Source of the DNA: an uncultured Oceanospirillaceae bacterium
GTDB lineage: Bacteria; Pseudomonadota; Gammaproteobacteria; Pseudomonadales; Balneatricaceae
Length of the DNA: 6,447 bases
Direction: 5' to 3'
NCBI GenBank assembly: GCA_946221045.1
Contig: CAMIIY010000121.1
Span: 1 to 6,447 of the forward strand
This document shows positions 1 through 5,372 of the stretch, in pieces (within the stretch, counting starts at the first letter, position 1; each line of letters starts with the position of its first letter). Below the pieces are notes generated by a model. The model made no database searches. It had not been told where the DNA came from and worked only from the letters and a program-made list of their open reading frames with translations. A program made the translations under genes and the position numbers.

Positions 1-670
1 CCGCCATATTCAGTAGGCAGCCCAGATCGCCGCCTACCAGAGTGCTGGCACCACTGGCACTGATGTTCTGGGTTTTATTACTCACCATGCGATTTGAGAT
101 GTCCGGGTATTTCACGCAGAAGGTGCCACCAAAGCCGCAACAGGTTTCGGCTTCTTCCATCTCGGTCAGCGTCAGGTTTTTAACCTTGCTGAGCAACTGA
201 CGGGGCTGCTGTTTGATACCCAGTTCACGTAATCCGGAGCAGGAGTCATGGTAGGTGATGCTGCCTTCAAACTGTGCTTCAATCTGCTCAAACTGAATTA
301 CATCCAGCAGGAAACTGGTGATTTCATAGGCCCGGCTTTTAAGGGCTTCTGCCCGTGCAAACCAGGGGTCGTCCTGCTCAAATAACTCAGGGTAGTGGTG
401 CAGCATGCCGATGCAGGAACCCGATGGGCCAACCACGTACTGAAACCCTTCAAAGGCTTCGATGGTGGTTTTGGCGATTGTCTGTGTGGTTTTTCGGTCA
501 CCTGAATTAAAGGCGGGCTGGCCGCAGCAGGTCTGCAGTTCAGGTACTTCTACCCGGCAGCCAGCGGCTTCAAGCAGTTTAACGGTGGCAAAAGCCACGC
601 TGGGTCTGAACATATCGGCCAGGCAGGTGACAAACAGGCCAACTGAAGGTTGATCAGTTGTATGGGACAT
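1..670 (-). CDS. lutA: LutA-like (Fe-S)-binding lactate utilization protein, 3' end missing
   Basis: I translated this by hand from ATG at 670 to the window edge: 223 codons with no stop. The family (LutA/YkgE) is normally about 240-250 residues, so only the last few percent is missing. It has two cysteine-rich CCG repeats. The first has Cys16, Cys38 and the motif TCCGQPAFNSGD (Cys48-Cys49), with Cys86 in GPSGSC. The second has HDSC (Cys144), then TCCGFGGTFCVKY (Cys177-Cys178) and GGDLGC (Cys218). These match E. coli YkgE closely. In this family LutA acts with LutB and LutC as a cytoplasmic Fe-S complex that oxidizes L-lactate to pyruvate. lutB and lutC would be expected just beyond position 1 on the same strand. 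The ribosome site is weak (AGAGA about 9 nt upstream). A GntR-type operator lies 76 bp upstream. The related glycolate oxidase subunit GlcF is much longer, so LutA is the better call. Confidence 0.93.
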   Translation of the reverse strand, partial: MSHTTDQPSVGLFVTCLADMFRPSVAFATVKLLEAAGCRVEVPELQTCCGQPAFNSGDRKTTQTIAKTTIEAFEGFQYVVGPSGSCIGMLHHYPELFEQDDPWFARAEALKSRAYEITSFLLDVIQFEQIEAQFEGSITYHDSCSGLRELGIKQQPRQLLSKVKNLTLTEMEEAETCCGFGGTFCVKYPDISNRMVSNKTQNISASGASTLVGGDLGCLLNMA

Positions 671-730
671 GTCGATGTTCTCTGTATTGTTATTTGTCGT
701 TGAAGATAGAGAGGCTGTGCCCCTATTGAA

Positions 731-736
731 ATGATA
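731..736 (-). promoter_or_regulatory. Candidate -10 box for lutA
   Basis: On the minus strand this reads TATCAT, four matches to TATAAT. The -35 position falls inside the CTGGTCAGACCAG palindrome and has no good TTGACA match, so the operator would overlap the -35 region. That is the usual geometry for repression. The leader to the lutA ATG would be about 55 nt. It rests on a short motif only. Confidence 0.3.
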
Positions 737-745
737 GACGCAAAA

Positions 746-758
746 CTGGTCTGACCAG
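746..758. promoter_or_regulatory. GntR/FadR-type operator, probable LldR (lactate repressor) site
   Basis: CTGGTCTGACCAG is a 13-bp palindrome, perfect apart from its central base. Its core TGGTCTGACCA (747-757) fits exactly the TNGTNNNACNA consensus bound by FadR-subfamily GntR regulators such as LldR and PdhR. It lies between the divergent lutA and glycosyltransferase genes, 76 bp before the lutA start. A lactate-responsive LldR/LutR-like regulator of lutA is therefore the natural reading, but the regulator gene is not in the window and PdhR or GlcC homologues use similar sites. I found no second copy in the intergenic region. Confidence 0.6.
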
Positions 759-812
759 CATCTTCATGCGGTTGAGAATAAGACAGGGCTCATCAATCAG
801 GATGGAGTGGTT

Positions 813-818
813 TATACT
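813..818 (+). promoter_or_regulatory. Candidate -10 box for the GT4 glycosyltransferase gene
   Basis: TATACT is a five-of-six match to the sigma-70 -10 consensus. The segment 16-18 bp upstream (around 789-796) has no convincing -35 box and there is no TGn extension. The predicted leader is about 95 nt and would contain the GCCTTAAGGC palindrome. Confidence 0.3.
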
Positions 819-920
819 CTCTGGCCAAATATCGTCGCTGTGCCTTAAGGCTGGCGGGTCAGAGACGTACCGGAGCAGCAAAGCCTGCCTGTTGTACTGA
901 ATTCGGAACAGACAAAACAC

Positions 921-2021
921 GTGAAAGTTATTCAGGTTTTACCGGCGCTTGAACTGGGCGGTGTTGAGCGGGGCACGCTGGAAGTTGCCAAAGGACTGGT
1001 GGATGCCGGTCATGAGTCCGTTGTGGTGTCGGCTGGTGGTCGTTTGGTGGCTCAGCTTGAGGCTGAAGGCAGTCGTCATGTGCAGTGGGAACTTGGCCGT
1101 AAATCCCTGGCGATGTTATTGCAGGTCAAGCGCCTGCGTAAATGGCTGCAACAGGAGCAGCCCGACATTGTGCACGTTCGCTCCCGGATGCCGGCCTGGG
1201 TTGTCTGGCTGGCCTGGCGCAAAATGGATCCTGCCACCCGGCCGCGCTTTATGACCACCCTGCATGGGATGCATTCGGTCAATCGTTACAGTGCGATTAT
1301 GGGGCGCGGAGAGCAGGTCATCGCGGTATCCGAAACAGCAAAATCCTACCTGCTTAATAACTTCCCCGAAGTTGATCCTGCGAAGGTAACGGTTGTTCAC
1401 CGGGGCATTGATCCGCAGGAATTTCCCCGTGGATTTGTGCCTGATCCTGCCTGGTCTGAGGCGTTGTTTGAGGCATACCCAGCTGCCCGGGGCAAAAAGC
1501 TGATCTGTTTCCCGGGCCGGATTACCCGCTGGAAAGGCCACCTTGATCTGGTGAAGGTTGTCGCCTCCCTGGCCAGGCAGCGTCAGGATTTTCATGTGCT
1601 GGTGGTGGGCAGTGACCCGAAAGGGCATTTTCTGGAAGAGGTCAGACAGGCCATCAAAGAAGCAGGGGTTGACGGCTTTTTCAGCTTCCTGGGAACTCGC
1701 TCTGATATGAGGGATCTCTACGCCCAGTCAGATGTGATGCTGACCCTGACCTCGACCACGGCTGAGGCATTTGGCCGCACGGTGGTTGAATGTTTGTCAA
1801 TTGGTACCCCGGTGGTAGGGTATGCTTACGGCGCGGTTGAAGAGACCCTCAGTGCAATTTATCCGGACGGCAAAGTGGCTGTTGGCGATCTGGCAGTGGT
1901 TGTAAATAAGGTCTCAGCGCTGTTTGAGGCTGAGCCTGCCCGGATTAACGAAAACCCGTTTGTATTAAGCCGGATGATTGAAGCGACACTGGAGCTCTAT
2001 AAAAAACTCGCTTCAGGGTAA
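921..2021 (+). CDS. GT4-family glycosyltransferase (GT-B fold), probable LPS core sugar transferase
   Basis: The 366-residue product is a typical cytoplasmic GT-B retaining glycosyltransferase of family GT4. The N-terminal acceptor domain opens with MKVIQVLPALELGGVERG, including the glycine loop Gly13-Gly14. The C-terminal donor domain has PGRITRWKGH (Arg200 and Lys205, expected to contact the nucleotide-sugar phosphates) and an EX7E motif (Glu282, Glu290) in EAFGRTVVECLSIGTP. It has no signal peptide or transmembrane segment. The start is GTG: an in-frame TAA at 846-848 and no ATG, GTG or TTG between it and 921 leave this as the only possible start. The ribosome site (GGAACAG, 905-911) is weak, suggesting modest expression. 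The neighbouring lipid A and LPS genes suggest it adds a core sugar. Donor and acceptor cannot be read from the sequence, so I give no waa symbol. Confidence 0.9.
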   Translation: MKVIQVLPALELGGVERGTLEVAKGLVDAGHESVVVSAGGRLVAQLEAEGSRHVQWELGRKSLAMLLQVKRLRKWLQQEQPDIVHVRSRMPAWVVWLAWRKMDPATRPRFMTTLHGMHSVNRYSAIMGRGEQVIAVSETAKSYLLNNFPEVDPAKVTVVHRGIDPQEFPRGFVPDPAWSEALFEAYPAARGKKLICFPGRITRWKGHLDLVKVVASLARQRQDFHVLVVGSDPKGHFLEEVRQAIKEAGVDGFFSFLGTRSDMRDLYAQSDVMLTLTSTTAEAFGRTVVECLSIGTPVVGYAYGAVEETLSAIYPDGKVAVGDLAVVVNKVSALFEAEPARINENPFVLSRMIEATLELYKKLASG

Positions 2022-2033
2022 ATGGCTGCTCAG

Positions 2034-3080
2034 TTAGCCGGACAGGGTTTGATAAAGCGCCACATATTGGCCCAGTACACTTTGGGTTGTGTACCGACTC
2101 TGGTATTCCTTAAAGCCTTGTTCAATCAGTTGTGTTTGCAGCGCCGGATCGCTGAACAGGGTGAGAATCTGCTGTTTCAGCTCGTCACTGTCGCCACGTT
2201 TGAAAAGCAGGGCATTCTGGTCCGCTGTGGTAATGGCCTGCGCACCCTCAGAGTCTGAGCTGATCAAGGGCAGACGATGCGACCAGGCTTCCAGCAATAC
2301 GCTGCCGAACGGTTCACGGTTTGAGGGCACTAAAAATGCATCACTCAAATAACAATACTGAGAGATGTTGTCCGTCCAGCCAATAAACTTTACCCGCTCA
2401 GCAATACCCAATGCCATGGCCTGCTGTTTCAACACCGCCTCTTCAGGGCCCTGGCCCGCAATGACGTAACAGAATTCATCGGGAAGCTCAGACAGCGCCG
2501 TCAGGGCCAGGTCTAATCCTTTCACCGGATGTAGCCGGGCAGGGGTGAAGAGAACCTGTTTGTTCTGTAACCCCAGTTTAGTTTTCAGGTGTGCCGTATC
2601 GGCTGCGACTTCCGGGTTGGGCGGATTGACAAAGTTAGGTATAACCGCCGTTTTATCAGCGTCATGTCCGCCTTCGATAATGTGCCGGCGCAGATCATCT
2701 GTCGCGCCCACTAACCAATCCATCGTATGAAAGTTTTTCAGAGCGTAATAGCCACCCAGTCGGCCAATGTTGAGGGTGCCGGGTACCTTCGGCATGCTGC
2801 TGGCTGCACGGCTCATCCAGCACTGGGTAACCTGTGCCCGGGTTTTCTGTGCAATCTGTTTGAGCTGGTAACGGGTCCACAGGTCAAACCGACCAAGAAA
2901 AGGCAGGCTATGGCAGGCAACCCCCAGCGCCTTAAACTGGGCTTCCAGCCAGGAGTGCTTGCGGACAACGGGAACGACCTGAATGCCGTCAAATTTATCC
3001 AGCTCAATACAAAAACGCAGAAAGTGAGCTTCAGCACCGCCGGGGTTCTTGCCACCGCATACCTGCATTACAATGATCAT
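2034..3080 (-). CDS. GT4-family glycosyltransferase, translationally coupled to lpxL
   Basis: The 348-residue product begins MIIVMQVCGGKNPGGAEAHF, with the N-terminal glycine-rich loop of GT-B enzymes near residues 9-16. The donor-site motifs are TPARLHPVKGLD (Arg182, Lys187), GQGPEE near 209-214 and an EX7E pair (Glu256, Glu264) in REPFGSVLLEAWSHRLP. I chose ATG 3080 because it overlaps the lpxL stop as ATGA, a common translational-coupling arrangement. A longer open frame reaches 3161, but its extra 27 residues lie inside lpxL and look nothing like this family. An internal ATG at 3068 (MQVCGG) is also possible. The protein is cytoplasmic and soluble. Co-transcription with a lipid A acyltransferase suggests an LPS core or related glycolipid acceptor. 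Its motif sequences differ clearly from the convergent GT4 at 921-2021, so the two are not a recent duplication. The sugar specificity is unknown. Confidence 0.9.
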   Translation of the reverse strand: MIIVMQVCGGKNPGGAEAHFLRFCIELDKFDGIQVVPVVRKHSWLEAQFKALGVACHSLPFLGRFDLWTRYQLKQIAQKTRAQVTQCWMSRAASSMPKVPGTLNIGRLGGYYALKNFHTMDWLVGATDDLRRHIIEGGHDADKTAVIPNFVNPPNPEVAADTAHLKTKLGLQNKQVLFTPARLHPVKGLDLALTALSELPDEFCYVIAGQGPEEAVLKQQAMALGIAERVKFIGWTDNISQYCYLSDAFLVPSNREPFGSVLLEAWSHRLPLISSDSEGAQAITTADQNALLFKRGDSDELKQQILTLFSDPALQTQLIEQGFKEYQSRYTTQSVLGQYVALYQTLSG

Positions 3081-4066
3081 GACTGGGGTCCGTTTCGCTC
3101 TTTTTTGGCATAGAGGAAGCCTTTGCCTTGTGGGTGTGTCTTGAAACGTCGGTGGACCCACATATATTGAGCAGGATCGATACGGATCGCCTTTTCGATT
3201 TCTGCATTCACCAACGTGGCATCCTGTTCCTCATCTCCGGTCGGGAAAGGTTCAATCGGCGGGAAGACTTCCAGTATGTAGCCCGAATTATCTGGCTTAC
3301 GGTGTTGGGCCAGCATCATAATGGGCGAGTCGTTAAATTTGACCAGGCGGGTAGTGGCAGTAATGGTGGCGGCGGGTACCCCGAAAAACGGCACGAATAC
3401 TGAATTTGTGCGGCCAAAATCCTGATCAGGGGCGTACCAGACAATGTGGTTTTTGCGCAGGGAACGCACCACGGTACGGATATCAGAACGTTCAATCACA
3501 ACTTCGAAATAACGTTGGCGGCCCCGGGTAATAATATGCTCCAGCAGGGGATTGTTGTGCTGCCGGTACATGGCATCGACCGGGTAGAACTCAGAAAAGA
3601 TCAGCCCACCCAGATCCAGGGTGGAAAAATGTGCCCCCAGCAGAATGATCCCTTTGCCCTCTGCCAGCGCTTTATCAATATGTTCCTGACCTTTAAGCTC
3701 AATAAAAGGTTTGAGCTTTTGCCTGGGTGTCCACCAGGCCATGGCCGTTTCAAACAGGCCAATACCGTTGTTGATAAATACCTGCTTAACCATCTGCGCC
3801 TGTTCATGGTTGCTAAGCTCAGGGAAACAGAGACGGATATTGGTGCGCGTGACCCGGCGTCGGTGCGGGCGGGTCATAAACAGGAATAAACCCAGAAAAC
3901 GTCCCAGTTGAATCTGCCAGCGCCAGGGCAGTCGATTCAACAACCAGAGCACGCCAATGCCAAACCAGACAGGCCAGTATTTGGGTGCGAGAAAATCAGA
4001 ATTGCGGGATGCTGTGGTCACGGTGTTGTTCATCGGCCAGTAATGGGGGAATTGTAAAGATGACAT
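3077..4066 (-). CDS. lpxL: LpxL/HtrB-family lipid A biosynthesis lauroyltransferase
   Basis: This inner-membrane enzyme transfers a secondary acyl chain from acyl-ACP to Kdo2-lipid IVA at the cytoplasmic face. Counting from ATG 4066 (329 aa), there is one hydrophobic N-terminal anchor (about 30-64), then TRTNIRLCFPEL and the catalytic HX4D motif GAHFSTLD (His146, Asp151). The signatures MYRQHNNPL (166-174), WYAPDQDFG (210-218) and QYMWVHRRFKT (300-310) follow, all nearly as in E. coli LpxL. E. coli LpxL (306 aa) has Glu where this protein has Asp151. Its N-terminus aligns better with a start at the second methionine (ATG at 4033, 318 aa); neither start has a good ribosome site, so the start is uncertain by 11 codons. 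The gene is first in a two-gene operon with the GT4 gene that overlaps its stop, and it is divergent from ugd. LpxM or LpxP are less likely, because the similarity to LpxL is strong along the whole length. Confidence 0.92.
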   Translation of the reverse strand: MSSLQFPHYWPMNNTVTTASRNSDFLAPKYWPVWFGIGVLWLLNRLPWRWQIQLGRFLGLFLFMTRPHRRRVTRTNIRLCFPELSNHEQAQMVKQVFINNGIGLFETAMAWWTPRQKLKPFIELKGQEHIDKALAEGKGIILLGAHFSTLDLGGLIFSEFYPVDAMYRQHNNPLLEHIITRGRQRYFEVVIERSDIRTVVRSLRKNHIVWYAPDQDFGRTNSVFVPFFGVPAATITATTRLVKFNDSPIMMLAQHRKPDNSGYILEVFPPIEPFPTGDEEQDATLVNAEIEKAIRIDPAQYMWVHRRFKTHPQGKGFLYAKKERNGPQS

Positions 4067-4132
4067 GGCTGATCAGCAAACCCGATTTCTGTATAAGATT
4101 GTCGTTTGGGGCCATGCTGTCACTCGCAAGCG

Positions 4133-4141
4133 TGTTATGAT
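4133..4141 (+). promoter_or_regulatory. Extended -10 promoter element for ugd-msbA
   Basis: TGTTATGAT contains the TGn extension followed by TATGAT (five of six matches to TATAAT). Extended -10 promoters can work without a -35 box, which fits the poor -35 match here. Transcription would start near 4148, leaving a leader of about 30 nt before the ugd ATG. Confidence 0.5.
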
Positions 4142-4166
4142 ACGCCACAGTTTAGGTTCTGGTAGC

Positions 4167-4170
4167 AGGA
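4167..4170 (+). promoter_or_regulatory. Ribosome binding site of ugd
   Basis: AGGA, 9 nt before ATG 4180, is the likely Shine-Dalgarno site. The following protein starts exactly at the conserved dinucleotide-binding strand, which supports this start. Confidence 0.6.
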
Positions 4171-4179
4171 AATAATTGA

Positions 4180-5349
4180 ATGAAAATTGCGGTTGCAGGA
4201 ACAGGGTATGTTGGGCTTTCAAATGCAGTACTGCTGGCCCAGCATAATGAAGTGGTTGCGCTGGATATCATCCCTGAAAAGGTTGAGCTGATTAACAATC
4301 GTTTGTCACCGATTGAAGATCATGAGATCAGTGAATATCTGAGCAAACATGAACTGAATCTTCGCGCTACGCTGGATAAAGACGATGCGTATCAGGGCGC
4401 AGATTTTGTCATAATTGCGACCCCTACTGACTATGACCCTGAGACCAATTACTTCAATACCCGCAGCGTGGAAGCTGTGGTCAAGGATGTCCAGTCCATT
4501 AACCCGGCAGCAGTCATGGTGATTAAATCCACTGTGCCAGTGGGCTATACACAGGCGCTGCGCGAACAGCTGAACCTGGATAATCTTTTGTTTTCCCCTG
4601 AGTTTTTGCGTGAAGGCAAAGCGTTATACGACAATTTGCATCCTTCGCGCATTATTGTGGGCGAAAAGTCAGCCCGTGCAGAACAGTTTGCGGCTCTGCT
4701 GCAGCAGGGCGCACTGGCGCAGGATGTATCCTGCCTCTTTACCGACTCCACTGAAGCAGAAGCAATCAAGCTGTTTGCCAACACCTATCTGGCCATGCGT
4801 GTGGCCTACTTTAATGAGCTTGACTCTTATGCTGAATCCCATGGGCTGGATACGCGGCAGATTATTCAGGGCGTTGGGCTGGATCCCCGTATCGGCTCTC
4901 ACTACAACAACCCCTCTTTTGGTTACGGTGGCTACTGCCTGCCTAAGGATACCAAGCAGTTGCTGGCCAACTATGACCAGGTGCCGAATAACCTGATCCG
5001 TGCGATTGTCGATTCCAATACCACACGTAAGGATTTTATCGCCTCTGCGGTGTTAAAACGGAACCCGAAAGTGGTCGGTATCTATCGTCTGGTGATGAAA
5101 TCAGGCTCAGACAACTTCCGGGCGTCAGCCATCCAGGGGGTGATGAAACGTATTAAAGCCAAGGGGATAGAAGTGGTGGTGTATGAGCCTGTGTTGCATG
5201 AGACACACTTCTTTAACTCCCGTGTCATCACTGATTTGAATGAATTTAAACAGATCAGCGATGTGATTATTGCCAACCGTCTGGCGGAAGAGATCGAAGA
5301 TTGCGCAGATAAGGTGTATACCCGCGATCTGTTTGGTAATGACTCTTAA
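4180..5349 (+). CDS. ugd: UDP-glucose 6-dehydrogenase
   Basis: This cytoplasmic enzyme oxidizes UDP-glucose to UDP-glucuronate with two NAD+. The product is 389 residues, against 388 for E. coli Ugd, and resembles it along its whole length. The N-terminal Rossmann domain has [10 protein letters not shown] (Gly7-Gly12). Known active-site residues of the family are all present: Thr118 in KSTVPVG, Glu141 and Glu145 in SPEFLREG, Lys197 and Asn201 in [13 protein letters not shown], catalytic Cys253 and Asp257 in [11 protein letters not shown]. The C-terminal domain has [11 protein letters not shown] and ends [11 protein letters not shown], again as in enterobacteria. Tyr71, the residue phosphorylated by the Wzc/Etk kinases in E. 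coli, is conserved. It is first in an operon with msbA, 23 nt apart. UDP-glucuronate may supply a uronic acid for LPS core or capsule, or the aminoarabinose pathway; no arn or capsule gene is in view to decide. Confidence 0.97.
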   Translation: MKIAVAGTGYVGLSNAVLLAQHNEVVALDIIPEKVELINNRLSPIEDHEISEYLSKHELNLRATLDKDDAYQGADFVIIATPTDYDPETNYFNTRSVEAVVKDVQSINPAAVMVIKSTVPVGYTQALREQLNLDNLLFSPEFLREGKALYDNLHPSRIIVGEKSARAEQFAALLQQGALAQDVSCLFTDSTEAEAIKLFANTYLAMRVAYFNELDSYAESHGLDTRQIIQGVGLDPRIGSHYNNPSFGYGGYCLPKDTKQLLANYDQVPNNLIRAIVDSNTTRKDFIASAVLKRNPKVVGIYRLVMKSGSDNFRASAIQGVMKRIKAKGIEVVVYEPVLHETHFFNSRVITDLNEFKQISDVIIANRLAEEIEDCADKVYTRDLFGNDS

Positions 5350-5362
5350 TTCCTTCAAGTTC

Positions 5363-5366
5363 AGGA
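5363..5366 (+). promoter_or_regulatory. Ribosome binding site of msbA
   Basis: AGGA, 6 nt before ATG 5373, is well placed and supports that start. The overlapping ATG at 5366 opens only a four-codon frame ending in TGA and is not a gene start. Confidence 0.6.
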
Positions 5367-5372
5367 TGCCTA

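Larger units (their letters stand above)
671..920. other. Divergent intergenic region between lutA and a glycosyltransferase gene
   Basis: This 250-bp stretch separates two genes transcribed away from each other. It holds the GntR-type palindrome at 746-758, a possible lutA -10 at 731-736, a possible forward -10 (TATACT) at 813-818, and a 10-bp perfect palindrome GCCTTAAGGC at 842-851 in the presumed leader of the plus-strand gene. A minus-strand open frame of about 65 codons crosses the region, but it has no ribosome site and would run over the operator, so I do not call it. Confidence 0.6.
4067..4179. promoter_or_regulatory. Divergent promoter region between lpxL and ugd
   Basis: This 113-bp spacer must drive both lpxL (minus) and ugd-msbA (plus). 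On the plus strand, 4133-4141 reads TGTTATGAT, an extended -10 (TGn plus TATGAT), with no clear -35. On the minus strand, 4090-4095 reads TATACA, also without a clear -35. A perfect 10-bp palindrome GCTGATCAGC (4068-4077) lies against the upstream lpxL start codon. No consensus operator for a known regulator (for example a PhoP or PmrA direct repeat) is apparent to me. Confidence 0.5.

Noticed and set aside
298..653. Short open frames of 63-67 codons on both strands near the left edge.
   Set aside because: They lie within lutA in other frames. The hand translation from 670 gives a full set of conserved cysteine motifs.
723..920. A 65-codon minus-strand open frame in the intergenic region.
   Set aside because: It has no ATG or ribosome site at its beginning, crosses the operator and candidate promoters, and its product has no recognisable feature.
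1116..1628. A 170-codon minus-strand open frame.
   Set aside because: It lies wholly inside the GT4 gene at 921-2021, whose sense product carries all the family motifs; the antisense product has no recognisable domain.
2020..2045. A possible bidirectional terminator between the convergent glycosyltransferases.
   Set aside because: The stem is only four base pairs, with one further wobble pair at most, and there is no T-run on either strand.
2022..2258. A 78-codon frame starting with ATG directly after the TAA of the first glycosyltransferase.
   Set aside because: It is antisense to the C-terminal part of the second GT4 gene and has no ribosome site or domain.
3081..3161. A 27-residue N-terminal extension of the second glycosyltransferase.
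   Set aside because: It would overlap lpxL by more than 80 nt, is unlike GT4 N-termini, and the ATGA overlap start at 3080 gives the normal family length.
3446..3889. A 147-codon plus-strand open frame.
   Set aside because: It is antisense to the conserved core of lpxL, including the HX4D motif, and shows no independent protein signature.
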